This document shows, piece after piece, positions 26,833-36,484 of a DNA stretch of 64,000 nt; the first letter of the stretch is position 1, and the number at the start of each line of letters is the position of its first letter. Made by a program: the position numbers and the translations under genes. Below the pieces are notes generated by a model. It had not been told where the DNA came from and did no database searches. It saw only the letters and a program-made list of their open reading frames with translations. The DNA is from Neobacillus mesonae (GTDB lineage Bacteria > Bacillota > Bacilli > Bacillales > Cytobacillaceae): the NCBI RefSeq assembly GCF_023715155.1, contig NZ_JAMBNQ010000018.1, positions 1 through 64,000 of the forward strand. The letters run 5' to 3'.

Positions 26833-29800
26833 GAAGTGCACCTCTTTCTTCTGTTTTGTAATATTCGCTTACTGTCCGAACATTTATATCTGGTAAAGAA
26901 CCTTTTTTTGTTTCAATCATCGCTTGAACCGTATCAAAATGGGTAAATACCGGTACCTTATAGCGAATCGCCTGCTCACGGATATGGAATCCAAATTTTA
27001 TTTTATTACGGCCTTGATTTGGTATATTAATTACTGCTTTTATAACTTGATTTCGGAACAGATCATTAACATCCTTTTCATTGCTTAAAACTTTTTTAAC
27101 GTCAATCCCATTATTTTCAAAAAATGCAGCAGTTCCATCGGTTGCTGCAATCTTATAATCTTTCGCCAGCTCTTTGATAATTGGGAGACTATAGGTTTTT
27201 TCTCTGTCTGAAATCGAGCATAGCAGATAGTCTGCCTCAGGGCTTCCATCTAAACCAGGCATTGCTTTATCAAGTGCTTCAAGGAACGTTACTCCCATAC
27301 CAAGGACCTCGCCGGTAGACTTCATTTCAGGGCCGAGAACATGGTCAACTCCTTTTAATTTACCAGAAGAGAACACTGGTGCTTTGACAGAATAATAAGC
27401 TGGTTCCGGCTGCAGTCCTGTTTTTTCACATAGATTAGTCAGTGATTCACCTAACTGCACAGCGATGGCCAATTCAATCATTGAGATTCCGGTTACTTTA
27501 CTGATGATTGGCACAGTCCGGGAGGAACGCGGATTAACTTCTAAAACAAATACCTTATTTTCGTAAATAACAAATTGAATATTCATCATCCCGATTACCG
27601 GTGCTGCTTTGGCAATTCTGCCTGCATAATCTATTAATGTATCCTTGATTTCCTGAGACATTGTAATCGGAGGGAATACGGCAATACTATCGCCAGAGTG
27701 AACCCCGGCTTTTTCGATATGTTCGAAAATCCCCGGAACCACAATGCTTTCCCCATCACTGATCACATCAATCTCGGTTTCAAGTCCAGGTAAATACTTA
27801 TCTACTAGTAACGGCCACATTTTTTCATTTGTATTTGTTTCAAGTTGTTTTATATAGTCTGCAAGTTCTGCTTCTGAAAAAATTGTAAACATTGCCTGGC
27901 CGCCGATTACATAGGATGGTCTCACAAGAACTGGATATCCCAGCTCAGTCGCTGCAGTAACTAATTCTTCCGCATGCCCCGCTGTCTTTCCTTTAATATG
28001 AGGAATTTCCAAGTCTTCAAGAAGCTGGTAAAATTCCTTCCGATCTTCAAGCCGGTCCACATTATCAACTGTTGTTCCTAATATCTTGACTCCCTCTTCC
28101 TCAAGATCACGTGCAAGATTGATAGCAGTTTGGCCGCCAAACTGAATCAGAACACCTTCAACCTGCTCTTTTTCGATTACATGAAGGACATCTTCAGCAG
28201 CCAGCGGTTCAAAGTACAAGCGGTCTGCTACAGAATAATCGGTACTTACCGTCTCAGGGTTGTTATTAATCACTACAGCCTGATACCCTTTTTTCTTAAT
28301 CGCTTTAGCTGCATGAACAGAACAGTAATCGAATTCAATGCCTTGGCCGATTCGGATCGGGCCTGAACCAATAACCAGAATCTTTTTCGTATCGGTTGTT
28401 TCTGCTTCATCAAATCCGTGATAGGTAGAATAGTAATATGGTGTTACAGCATCGAACTCTGCAGAGCAAGTATCAACCATTTTATAACCTGGTTTTATGT
28501 TAAGTTCTTTCCACTTATTTCTGATCACTTTTTCAGGAACAGCAAACATTTGGGATAACAATTTATCAGCAATATTTGTCTTTTTTGCCTGAACCAATAA
28601 GTTGTTAGGAACATTGCCCCACTCATAAGAAGCCAATTCCGTTTCCAATGAAACAATAGAGTTGATTTTGTGTAAAAACCAGAAATCAATCTCGGTTAAC
28701 TGATGCACTTTTTCAAGTGAGATTCCTCTTCTAAAAGCTTCCGCAATGACAAAAAGCCTTTGATCATTCGCTTTTTCAAGCAATTCAAAAAGGGCATCTT
28801 CTGTTAATGCTTGGTTGGCTGTGCGGCAAAGGCCGTAAACATTCATTTCCATTGAACGGATGGCCTTATTCAGGGCACCTTCAAATGTCCTGTCAATCGC
28901 CATGACCTCACCGGTTGCTTTCATCTGCGTTCCAAGCGTTCTGTCTGCTTCAGGGAACTTGTCAAATGGAAAGCGAGGAAGTTTTACGACAATATAGTCA
29001 ATCGCAGGTTCAAACGATGCAAAAGTATTGCCTGTAATCGGGTTCACAATTTCGTCTAAATGGTAACCAACAGCACATTTAGCAGCCATCCTGGCAATCG
29101 GATAACCGGTTGCTTTCGAAGCAAGTGCTGATGAACGGCTGACCCTTGGATTTACCTCGATAATGTAATATTCATTTGATTCAGGATGCAAAGCAAACTG
29201 GATGTTACAGCCGCCAATAATTTTAAGTTCTTTAATAACTTTTATAGAAACGTCACGGAGCATTTGATACTGCACATCTGTTAATGTTTGCGATGGAGCT
29301 GTGACGATGGAGTCTCCTGTATGGACACCGACTGGATCCATGTTTTCCATATTGCAAACAATGATGCATGTATCATTTGCATCCCTCATGACCTCATATT
29401 CGATTTCCTTCCAGCCTTTGATGCTTTTCTCCACCAGTACCTGATGGATTGGGCTGGCCGCGAGTCCCTTTTTCAAAACCATTTCCAGTTCTTCATCATT
29501 ATAAGCAAAGCCGCCTCCCTCTCCGCCAAGCGTAAATGCTGGGCGAATAATGACTGGGAAGCCTATTTCTTTTACAAATTGAACGCCTTCCTCATAGCTT
29601 TGAATGATTGATGATTCCGGAATCGGCTCACCGATTGTGAGCATTAAATTACGGAATCGTTCACGGTCTTCTCCGTTCTTAATCGACTCTACTGAAGTTC
29701 CTAGAAGTTCGACATTATATTTTTCCAGAATCTTTTTTTCAAAAAGTTCAACTGTTAAATTCAAACCTGTCTGTCCGCCGAGCGTTCCAATTACACCATC

Positions 29801-30049
29801 CGGCTTTTCTTTTTGAATAATTTTTTCAATGGTTTTCACATTTAGCGGTTCAATATAAACCTTATCGGCAACAGCTTCATCTGTCATGATGGTTGCCGGA
29901 TTATTATTCACAAGAACAACTTCAAGACCTTCTTCTTTCAGTGCGATACATGCCTGTGTGCCGGCATAGTCAAATTCTGCTGCCTGCCCGATTACAATCG
30001 GCCCTGATCCAATCACTAGTACTTTTTTTAAGCTTTTATTTAACGGCAT
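26825..30049 (-). CDS. carB: CarB, carbamoyl phosphate synthase large subunit (arginine pathway)
   Basis: CarB makes carbamoyl phosphate from bicarbonate, ATP and ammonia supplied by CarA. The 1,074-residue protein contains two ATP-grasp halves, each opened by VLVIGSGPI..GQ..EFDY motifs (near residues 10 and 550). A C-terminal MGS-like regulatory domain (about 930-1074) follows. Its place inside the arg operon marks it as the arginine-controlled copy; a pyrimidine copy is expected elsewhere. The ATG at 30049 overlaps carA by 14 bases and follows TGGGAGAGACACAAT. Confidence 0.97.
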   Translation of the reverse strand: MPLNKSLKKVLVIGSGPIVIGQAAEFDYAGTQACIALKEEGLEVVLVNNNPATIMTDEAVADKVYIEPLNVKTIEKIIQKEKPDGVIGTLGGQTGLNLTVELFEKKILEKYNVELLGTSVESIKNGEDRERFRNLMLTIGEPIPESSIIQSYEEGVQFVKEIGFPVIIRPAFTLGGEGGGFAYNDEELEMVLKKGLAASPIHQVLVEKSIKGWKEIEYEVMRDANDTCIIVCNMENMDPVGVHTGDSIVTAPSQTLTDVQYQMLRDVSIKVIKELKIIGGCNIQFALHPESNEYYIIEVNPRVSRSSALASKATGYPIARMAAKCAVGYHLDEIVNPITGNTFASFEPAIDYIVVKLPRFPFDKFPEADRTLGTQMKATGEVMAIDRTFEGALNKAIRSMEMNVYGLCRTANQALTEDALFELLEKANDQRLFVIAEAFRRGISLEKVHQLTEIDFWFLHKINSIVSLETELASYEWGNVPNNLLVQAKKTNIADKLLSQMFAVPEKVIRNKWKELNIKPGYKMVDTCSAEFDAVTPYYYSTYHGFDEAETTDTKKILVIGSGPIRIGQGIEFDYCSVHAAKAIKKKGYQAVVINNNPETVSTDYSVADRLYFEPLAAEDVLHVIEKEQVEGVLIQFGGQTAINLARDLEEEGVKILGTTVDNVDRLEDRKEFYQLLEDLEIPHIKGKTAGHAEELVTAATELGYPVLVRPSYVIGGQAMFTIFSEAELADYIKQLETNTNEKMWPLLVDKYLPGLETEIDVISDGESIVVPGIFEHIEKAGVHSGDSIAVFPPITMSQEIKDTLIDYAGRIAKAAPVIGMMNIQFVIYENKVFVLEVNPRSSRTVPIISKVTGISMIELAIAVQLGESLTNLCEKTGLQPEPAYYSVKAPVFSSGKLKGVDHVLGPEMKSTGEVLGMGVTFLEALDKAMPGLDGSPEADYLLCSISDREKTYSLPIIKELAKDYKIAATDGTAAFFENNGIDVKKVLSNEKDVNDLFRNQVIKAVINIPNQGRNKIKFGFHIREQAIRYKVPVFTHFDTVQAMIETKKGSLPDINVRTVSEYYKTEERGALHV

Positions 30050-31109
30050 ATTGTGTCTCTCCCAAAGAAGCAATCTGGTTAACGAATCCTTTTAAAATAT
30101 ATTCTGTATCACTTGGTCCTGGATGTGCTTCCGGATGGAACTGCACGGTTTGAACAGGATAATGTTTATGTTTTAAGCCCTCAATGGAGCGGTCATTTAC
30201 ATTTCGGTAGGTTACATCAAATACTTTGTTATCAATGCTTTCGTCCTTAACCACATAACTGTGATTTTGGGCGGTAATTTTCACCTTGCCTGTCATTAAT
30301 TCTTTCACTGGATGATTTCCGCCGCGGTGCCCGTATGCCAGTTTTTCTGTTTCTGCACCATAGGCCAGGGCAATTAACTGATGTCCCAGGCAAATTCCCA
30401 ATGTCGGGAAGTATTGGCTGATTTTCTTAATCTCCGGGAACCATTGTTTAAGTGCCTTTGGATCGCCAGGACCATTGCTGAATAGAACGCCATCAGGATT
30501 TAAGGCTTTCACTTCTTCAAATGTAGTATGGTAAGGAACAACTGTTACCGCACAATTTTCAGCGAGCAATGCGGTAAGAATCGATTTTTTACATCCGAAA
30601 TCCACTAAAACTACGTGCGGGCCGCTGTTTGGATAATATTTCGGCTCCTTCGTCGATACTTTTTCAATCCAAAAGGTTTCAGTTTGTTTTGTAAAATCAG
30701 TCCCTTTTTGTTTGCCTAAGAAGCCTTTAACTGTCCCGCGGGCACGAATGGTTTTAACCAGTAATCGGGTATCAACACCAGCAATCCCAGGTACTCCTGC
30801 AGCTTTAAGCTTTTCGGAAAATTTTTGAATGGACTGAAAATGACTTGGTGTTTCACATAGGTCACTTATGATTACCCCTGAAAGGGCAGGTGTAATGCTT
30901 TCATCATCTAAAGCATTCACACCATAATTCCCGATAATCGGATAACAAAATGTAATAATTTGCCCGGCATAAGAAGGGTCCGTGATGATTTCCTGGTATC
31001 CCGTCATACTTGTATTGAATACTACTTCTCCGAGAGAATCCTTTTCGGCTCCTATTAAAACACCTTCAAAAACTTCTCCCGTTTCCAAAGTAAGATATCC
31101 CTTTTCCAT
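30036..31109 (-). CDS. carA: CarA, carbamoyl phosphate synthase small subunit (arginine pathway)
   Basis: CarA hydrolyses glutamine and passes ammonia to CarB. The 357-residue protein has an N-terminal CPSase domain (MTGYQEIITDPSYAGQI) and a class I glutaminase domain. That domain shows the nucleophile Cys in LGICLGHQ and the catalytic His-Glu pair in QFHPEAHPGP. The ATG follows GTGAGGATGA, seven bases past the argD stop codon. Overlap with carB implies coupled synthesis of the two subunits. Confidence 0.97.
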   Translation of the reverse strand: MEKGYLTLETGEVFEGVLIGAEKDSLGEVVFNTSMTGYQEIITDPSYAGQIITFCYPIIGNYGVNALDDESITPALSGVIISDLCETPSHFQSIQKFSEKLKAAGVPGIAGVDTRLLVKTIRARGTVKGFLGKQKGTDFTKQTETFWIEKVSTKEPKYYPNSGPHVVLVDFGCKKSILTALLAENCAVTVVPYHTTFEEVKALNPDGVLFSNGPGDPKALKQWFPEIKKISQYFPTLGICLGHQLIALAYGAETEKLAYGHRGGNHPVKELMTGKVKITAQNHSYVVKDESIDNKVFDVTYRNVNDRSIEGLKHKHYPVQTVQFHPEAHPGPSDTEYILKGFVNQIASLGETQYAVK

Positions 31110-31115
31110 TCATCC

Positions 31116-32315
31116 TCACGCCCCTTTCTCTATACCTTGTAATGCTTTTTCCAGCTTGATTACAAATTCATCAATTTCATCCTTCGTAACAGTTAACGGA
31201 GGTAAAATACGAACCACATTTGGACCGGCCGTTAAAATAAGCAGGTTATGGGCAATCGCCTTTTGGACAATGTCTGAGGCGTTTGTTTCAACAACCAACC
31301 CTTTTAAAAGTCCTTTACCGCGGTATTCTTTGATTACTGTAAATTTATCTTTCAAGCTTTCGAACTGTTCATCTAAATAAACTGCCATTTCGTTTGCATT
31401 TTTTAAAACATCGCTCTCAACTAAATGTGTTACCGTTGCCATGCCGGCTGCCGTTGCTAATGGATTTCCGCCAAACGTGCTGCCATGGCTTCCTGGTTCA
31501 AAGCCTTTAGCTGCTTCTTCTTTCGCAATGATAGCGCCGATAGGGAAACCTGAGCCAAGTCCTTTTGCAAGACTGATGACATCTGGTTCAATTCCGAATT
31601 GCTGATAAGCAAATAGTGTTCCTGTTCTGCCCATTCCCGTTTGAATTTCATCGACCATTAACAGGATCCCGTTCTCTTTACAAACTTGAGCAAGCTTTCC
31701 TGCCCATTCTTTGTCAGCAGGAATGACCCCGCCTTCACCTTGAACAAGTTCCAATAAAACTGCTGCCGGATTTTTGGTTTTTAAGACTTCCAAAGCCTCA
31801 AAATCATTGTATGGCAGATAACTAAACCCTGGCATTAATGGAGCAAACCCTTTTTGAATCTTTTCCTGGGCAGTTGCTGTCAAAGTGGCTAATGTTCTTC
31901 CATGAAATGATTGTGAAAAGGTTACGACTTCTGAAGATTCGCTTCCCTTCACTTTATTTGCATATCTTCTTGCCAATTTAATCGCTGCTTCGTTCGCCTC
32001 TGCACCTGAGTTACAAAAGAAGACTTTATCGCCGCAGCTGTTGGCTGCCAAAAGGCCTGCCAATTTTTCTTGGTTTGGTATATGATAAAGGTTTGTGCAG
32101 TGCCAAAGATTCTCGAGCTGCTCTGCCAATTTTTCTTTTACAACGTCTGGCACATGACCAAGGTTGCAGGTTGCAATCCCTGAAGTAAAATCTAAAAATT
32201 GATTTCCTTGATCATCCCAAATATAGCTTCCTTTTCCCTTTACAGGCGTGACAGGAAATCTGCTGTACGTAGCCATTATTGAAGAAATTTGAGAAACTGT
32301 AGTATTATTCACCAT
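31116..32315 (-). CDS. argD: ArgD, acetylornithine aminotransferase
   Basis: ArgD converts N-acetylglutamate semialdehyde to N-acetylornithine with glutamate as donor. This class III PLP aminotransferase of 399 residues shows FCNSGAEANEAAIKLAR, the Asp of VDEIQTGMGRTG and the PLP lysine in SLAKGLGSGFPIGA near residue 250. The ATG at 32315 overlaps the argB stop (TGATG) and lies eight bases after GAGGTG; a GTG one codon earlier is also possible. Its operon position fits arginine synthesis. Confidence 0.96.
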   Translation of the reverse strand: MVNNTTVSQISSIMATYSRFPVTPVKGKGSYIWDDQGNQFLDFTSGIATCNLGHVPDVVKEKLAEQLENLWHCTNLYHIPNQEKLAGLLAANSCGDKVFFCNSGAEANEAAIKLARRYANKVKGSESSEVVTFSQSFHGRTLATLTATAQEKIQKGFAPLMPGFSYLPYNDFEALEVLKTKNPAAVLLELVQGEGGVIPADKEWAGKLAQVCKENGILLMVDEIQTGMGRTGTLFAYQQFGIEPDVISLAKGLGSGFPIGAIIAKEEAAKGFEPGSHGSTFGGNPLATAAGMATVTHLVESDVLKNANEMAVYLDEQFESLKDKFTVIKEYRGKGLLKGLVVETNASDIVQKAIAHNLLILTAGPNVVRILPPLTVTKDEIDEFVIKLEKALQGIEKGA

Positions 32316-33112
32316 CACGCAATCACCTCTTCTAAAACAATTTTCGTTCCAATTGTTTTTCCGTTTGTATAATCTAGCAGACTATTTTTTTCAAAGCCAT
32401 TGATAATAGCCACTTCACTGATATTATGGACAAGTCCGTCAATCGCTGCCCTAACTTTTGGAATCATTCCGCCGTATATCGTGTGATTTTCAATCAACTT
32501 TTCAATCATTGCTTTTGAAGCTTTATCTATTGTTGTTTTTACTCCATCTTTTTCAACCAAAATTCCTGGTATATCACTAATGAAACAAAGATTTGCGCCC
32601 AGCGCCTTGGCTGTGGCCGAAGCGGCAATATCACCATTAATGTTGTACCGCTGTCCGCTTGCATCAATTCCAATCGGTGAAATAACCGGTATGTATCCCT
32701 GCTGTATGATTCCTTCAATTACCTTGACGTTAACCTCTACAACTTCTCCGACAAATCCAAGCTCTTTTGCATTTTTTGTAGGAATGGATTGCAGCAAGCC
32801 GCCATCAACACCACTAATTCCAACGGCATTTCCACCGGCTTCAATGATGTTTCTCACCACCTGCTTGTTCACCGTCCCGCTTAATACCATTTCGACGATA
32901 TCCAATACCTCTTGATTCGTCACCCTTAAACCGTCCACAAAGGTTGTTTCCACATGTAAATTTTTTAATAATTGGTTGATTAATGGTCCTCCGCCATGGA
33001 CAATAATCGGTGTCCATTCTCCTGTTTCATGAAGGGAAATGACATCTTCATAAAATGATCTTGGAAGGTTCTCCAATACGCTCCCGCCGCATTTAATGAC
33101 TAGATATTTCAT
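32315..33112 (-). CDS. argB: ArgB, N-acetylglutamate kinase
   Basis: ArgB phosphorylates N-acetylglutamate. The 265-residue amino-acid-kinase-fold protein shows KCGGSVLENL at the N-terminus, the phosphate-binding IIVHGGGPLINQLL near residue 40 and INGDIAASATAKALGA near residue 162. It lacks the long N-terminal helix found in arginine-inhibited hexameric ArgB, so feedback control probably lies elsewhere. Start ATG at 33112, after GGGAGGCACATCA. Confidence 0.96.
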   Translation of the reverse strand: MKYLVIKCGGSVLENLPRSFYEDVISLHETGEWTPIIVHGGGPLINQLLKNLHVETTFVDGLRVTNQEVLDIVEMVLSGTVNKQVVRNIIEAGGNAVGISGVDGGLLQSIPTKNAKELGFVGEVVEVNVKVIEGIIQQGYIPVISPIGIDASGQRYNINGDIAASATAKALGANLCFISDIPGILVEKDGVKTTIDKASKAMIEKLIENHTIYGGMIPKVRAAIDGLVHNISEVAIINGFEKNSLLDYTNGKTIGTKIVLEEVIA

Positions 33113-33125
33113 TGATGTGCCTCCC

Positions 33126-34355
33126 TCATGTGCGGTAGGATGCGTTTATTTTTACATAATCATAGGTTAAATCGCATCCCCAGGCAGTGGCACTAAATTC
33201 ACCTTGATTTAAATCCACAAAAATTTGAACCGTATCTTGTTCCAGATATTTTTTTGCTTCATCCTCATTGAATGGGGCTGGCAATCCATTTTCAAATACC
33301 GGAATAGTGCCTAATGATACCTTTATCGCCATTGGTTCAATCGGTACGCCGCTGTAGCCGATGGCTGTTACAATTCGTCCCCAGTTGGCATCCGTTCCAT
33401 AAATAGCCGTTTTCACTAGATTAGAGGAAATGATTGATTTTCCGATGGCTCTTGCTGCATTTTGACTGAAAGCACCATCTACTTTTACTTCTACTAATTT
33501 AGTTGCCCCTTCACCGTCTCGGGCAATCTTTTTCGCAAGAGATTCACATACAATCTTCAAACCTGCTTTAAAAACTTCCCAATCTGGATGATCTTTTGTT
33601 AACTGGTCATTACCGGCCATACCGTTTGCCATTACTACAACCATGTCATTCGTACTTGTATCACCATCCACTGTGATCATATTGAATGTTTGATTTGTAA
33701 TTTCCTTCAGGGCATTTGATAGATCTTCGTGAGCGATATTTGCATCTGATGTAACAAATCCCAGCATTGTTGCCATATTTGGATGAATCATCCCAGAACC
33801 TTTAGATGCTCCTCCGATGCTGACGGTTTTCCCGTCAATCGTCATTTGAACTCCGATATGTTTCACCACTAAATCGGTTGTCAAGATTGCTTGAAGGAAG
33901 TTTTTCACATCTTCATGCTCTTTATTTAAAATTTGTTTGATTCCCGTTGTAATTTTTTCCATTGGCAGCACTTCGCCAATAACCCCGGTAGAGGTAACTG
34001 CGACCAAATGATTTTGAATGCCAAGTTCAGAAGCGAATTGACTTTGCATTTCATAGGCGTCCTTTATTCCCTGTTCACCTGTACAAGCATTGGCGTTTGC
34101 TGAATTCACAATCAGCGCCTGAATTTTATTTTCTTTTGCCATACTTTCTTGAGTGACTACAAGCGGTGCTGCTTGAAATGCGTTTGTTGTGTATACTCCC
34201 GCAGCAGCTGCTGGAACCTCAGAAACAATATAGCCCAGGTCAAGGCGTTTTCTTTTTAAACCGCAATGTAAGCCGCCTGCTTTAAATCCTTTCGGTAATG
34301 TGACGCTTTCTTCTTCTAAAATAACAATCTCTTTGCTTGTTGTTGCCTGTGCCAA
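33126..34355 (-). CDS. argJ: ArgJ, ornithine/glutamate N-acetyltransferase
   Basis: ArgJ moves the acetyl group from acetylornithine to glutamate and, in bifunctional forms, also acetylates glutamate with acetyl-CoA. The ~409-residue precursor self-cleaves before the Thr of NMATMLGFVTSDA; that Thr is the nucleophile. KGSGMIHPN lies just upstream, as required. The TTG at 34355 is chosen because GGGGG lies eight bases upstream and the length matches B. subtilis ArgJ (406); an ATG 13 codons earlier has no site. No argA or argE gene is in the cluster, in keeping with the acetyl cycle. Confidence 0.95.
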   Translation of the reverse strand: MAQATTSKEIVILEEESVTLPKGFKAGGLHCGLKRKRLDLGYIVSEVPAAAAGVYTTNAFQAAPLVVTQESMAKENKIQALIVNSANANACTGEQGIKDAYEMQSQFASELGIQNHLVAVTSTGVIGEVLPMEKITTGIKQILNKEHEDVKNFLQAILTTDLVVKHIGVQMTIDGKTVSIGGASKGSGMIHPNMATMLGFVTSDANIAHEDLSNALKEITNQTFNMITVDGDTSTNDMVVVMANGMAGNDQLTKDHPDWEVFKAGLKIVCESLAKKIARDGEGATKLVEVKVDGAFSQNAARAIGKSIISSNLVKTAIYGTDANWGRIVTAIGYSGVPIEPMAIKVSLGTIPVFENGLPAPFNEDEAKKYLEQDTVQIFVDLNQGEFSATAWGCDLTYDYVKINASYRT

Positions 34356-34405
34356 TGTTGGTTCCCCCTTTAATCTCCCTTTTTGTCCGTTCATTTTTAA
34401 TTGTT

Positions 34406-35443
34406 TTATGGATAGATTGGTAATTGATTAAGACCGCTTTGTTCGTCCCAGCCAAACATTAAATTCGCATTTTGAATGGCCTGCCCGGCAGCACCTTTAA
34501 CCAAATTGTCAATCACGGAAACTACCGTCAGCCGGTTTGTCCTCTCGTCCGCGTGAAGTCCGATATCACAATAATTGCTTCCCTGCACTTCTTTCGTTGA
34601 AGGAACAACTCCAACTGGTCTGATTCTGACAAATGGTTTATTTTTATAAAATTCGTTGTATAATTCTACAACTTCTTTTGTAGGTATTTTTTGGTTTAAT
34701 TTTAGATACATCGTACACATAATCCCTCTGTTCATTGGTGCCAGATGGGTCATAAAGGTCACGGTGATTGGGCTGCCGCTTTCATCTGAAAGTACTTGCT
34801 CAATTTCCGGTATGTGCTGATGTGCACCTAGTTTATAAGCTTTTATGTTTTCATTGATTTCTGCATAGTGAGAGGTTAATGAAAGACCCCTTCCTGCTCC
34901 GGTAACACCTGACTTAGCATCTATAATGATAGATTCCTTATCTGCTAAGTTCGTTTTTAAGATAGGTAACAGCCCAAGGGTTGCGGCTGTTGGATAGCAG
35001 CCTGGATTGGATAGCAAGGATGCTGTTTTAACTTTTTCCGGGTAAATCTCACTTAATCCATAGACTGCTTGTTTTATATATTCATGGCTTGCCGGCCTTT
35101 TCTTATACCATGTTTCATATTGTTCTGCGGACCTTAACCGGAAATCCCCGGATAAGTCAATACATTTAATCCCCGTTTCCATTAATTGGGGAACCAGATT
35201 GCTGCTTACCCCCGATGGAGTTGCCAAGAATACAACTTCATTATTTTTTGCGATACTTTCCGCATCAAATTTTTCTAATGGCTGTTCTATGACTTCTGAC
35301 AAATGAGGATAGCTGTCACTGAAATTGTTTCCCGCCTGTGAGTTGGATACAACCGTACCAACCTCTAAATATGGGTGCTGATGTATCAGTCTAATCAATT
35401 CGATTGACCCATATCCTGTTCCACCGATTATTGCAGCTCTCAA
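34406..35443 (-). CDS. argC: ArgC, N-acetyl-gamma-glutamyl-phosphate reductase
   Basis: ArgC reduces acetylglutamyl phosphate to the semialdehyde with NADPH. The 345-residue protein has the Rossmann GGTGYGSIEL near residue 7, the catalytic Cys in SNPGCYPTAA and the catalytic His in GAHQHIPEI. The start is a TTG at 35443, six bases after GGGAGTG; this gives the same length as the B. subtilis protein. It is the first gene of the operon, behind a promoter overlapped by an ARG-box-like sequence. Confidence 0.96.
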   Translation of the reverse strand: MRAAIIGGTGYGSIELIRLIHQHPYLEVGTVVSNSQAGNNFSDSYPHLSEVIEQPLEKFDAESIAKNNEVVFLATPSGVSSNLVPQLMETGIKCIDLSGDFRLRSAEQYETWYKKRPASHEYIKQAVYGLSEIYPEKVKTASLLSNPGCYPTAATLGLLPILKTNLADKESIIIDAKSGVTGAGRGLSLTSHYAEINENIKAYKLGAHQHIPEIEQVLSDESGSPITVTFMTHLAPMNRGIMCTMYLKLNQKIPTKEVVELYNEFYKNKPFVRIRPVGVVPSTKEVQGSNYCDIGLHADERTNRLTVVSVIDNLVKGAAGQAIQNANLMFGWDEQSGLNQLPIYP

Positions 35444-35473
35444 TTTTTTCACTCCCAAACATTGCTTTAATAA

Positions 35474-35508
35474 TGAATTATTATACAGTTAAATATATAA
35501 TTATTCAA
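35474..35508 (-). promoter_or_regulatory. argC promoter with overlapping ARG box
   Basis: The minus strand has TTGAAT (35503-35508) and TATAAT (35480-35485) with a 17-bp spacer. TGTATAATAATTCA (35474-35487, minus reading) fits the ArgR/AhrC core TGNATWWWWATNCA and covers the -10 element. A second, one-mismatch box lies at 35538-35551. Arginine-dependent repression is expected. Confidence 0.75.
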
Positions 35509-35559
35509 TACAAAAAATATTAATTTTTCAGTATTCATCAATATTTATTCAATTTAAAT

Positions 35560-35575
35560 TTGTAAGCGATTACAT
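35560..35575. promoter_or_regulatory. cre-like CcpA site upstream of argC
   Basis: TTGTAAGCGATTACAT fits the cre consensus WTGNAARCGNWWWCAW at every position and is nearly palindromic. It lies about 95 bp upstream of the predicted argC transcription start. Confidence 0.55.
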
Positions 35576-35600
35576 AATTTTGTTGTCCCTTATTCATGTT

Positions 35601-35656
35601 AAAAAATAAAAAGGAGCCAATCCAACAGCTGTTCCTACCAGTGTTAGATTGGCTCA
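35601..35656 (-). terminator. Terminator downstream of aroK
   Basis: GAGCCAATC (35614-35622 complement) pairs with GATTGGCTC across a 24-base loop; on the minus strand it is followed by CTTTTTATTTTTT. Confidence 0.8.
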
Positions 35657-35823
35657 TTTGAATGATGATAATAAAAGATTTAATGTTCTTCTTAGTTCAG
35701 ATACTGGGCGGGTCCTGGACAGATGCTGAAATGACTATCATGGCTGAACCAATGTACTGCCTGCTAACCGGGTACTCTCGCCGGTAACAACTTCCCTGAC
35801 TTTAACTATTGGTTTCATGTATT
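35657..35823 (-). other. aroK 3' region with an unassigned 26-codon frame
   Basis: Between the aroK stop and its terminator a 26-codon frame (minus, 35738-35818) opens eight bases after aroK, starting MKPIVKVREVV. It has no ribosome binding site I can see and no recognisable motif. It could be a peptide gene or simply 3' untranslated RNA. Confidence 0.3.
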
Positions 35824-36336
35824 CTATTCCAGCCTAAATAAAATTTCATTTACGATGTCTTCCGGATTCTTGTTATCTACTGAAATATTCAAATGATGAT
35901 CCTTGTAAATTGCCTGCCGGTTATAAAACAGTTCTTCCATTTCTACTATTGTTTTTCCATGAAGAACCGGACGGTTGTCAATGATCAGGCTGATCCTGTC
36001 CTTCCAGTTTTCAAAAGAGATATTTAAATAAATGACCGTGCACGTGGATAAGCAAACTTTTTTAATATCTTCTTGAAGAAATGCCCCTCCACCGACCGAT
36101 ATGATTTTTTGCTTAGATTCAGCCAGGCTGATAATTAATTCTCTTTCCCTGTCTCTAAATATTTTTTCACCGAACTTTTGAAAAATCTCCGGTACCGGCA
36201 TATTGAATTCTTTTTCGATTTCTTCATCTATATCAATGAACGGACGATTCAATTTTTGGGCGAGCAGCTTGGAGACTGTTGTCTTCCCGACTCCCATGAA
36301 GCCGATTAATATGATGCTTTTTTCATCTTTTGTCAC
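35824..36336 (-). CDS. aroK: AroK, shikimate kinase
   Basis: This kinase phosphorylates shikimate in the aromatic amino acid pathway. The 170-residue P-loop protein has GFMGVGKTTVS near residue 12 and FIDIDEEIE with the Asp that binds shikimate. FRDRERE, the VGGGAF glycine-rich loop and the lid RPVLHG are also present. GTG start after GGAGGGAATGTAA. It stands alone, ending in its own terminator; no other aro gene is in the window. Confidence 0.96.
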   Translation of the reverse strand: MTKDEKSIILIGFMGVGKTTVSKLLAQKLNRPFIDIDEEIEKEFNMPVPEIFQKFGEKIFRDRERELIISLAESKQKIISVGGGAFLQEDIKKVCLSTCTVIYLNISFENWKDRISLIIDNRPVLHGKTIVEMEELFYNRQAIYKDHHLNISVDNKNPEDIVNEILFRLE

Positions 36337-36484
36337 TTACATTCCCTCCACAACCAAACGAACAATCTTGAGCCTATTATAAATCTTCTGAATATGTATG
36401 ACAAAAATATTTTTTTACAAGAACAACTTTCTCCTACATAAATATTCTTAAGATTCATTTCCCCTTCTTGCACTTGTTCAAGTT

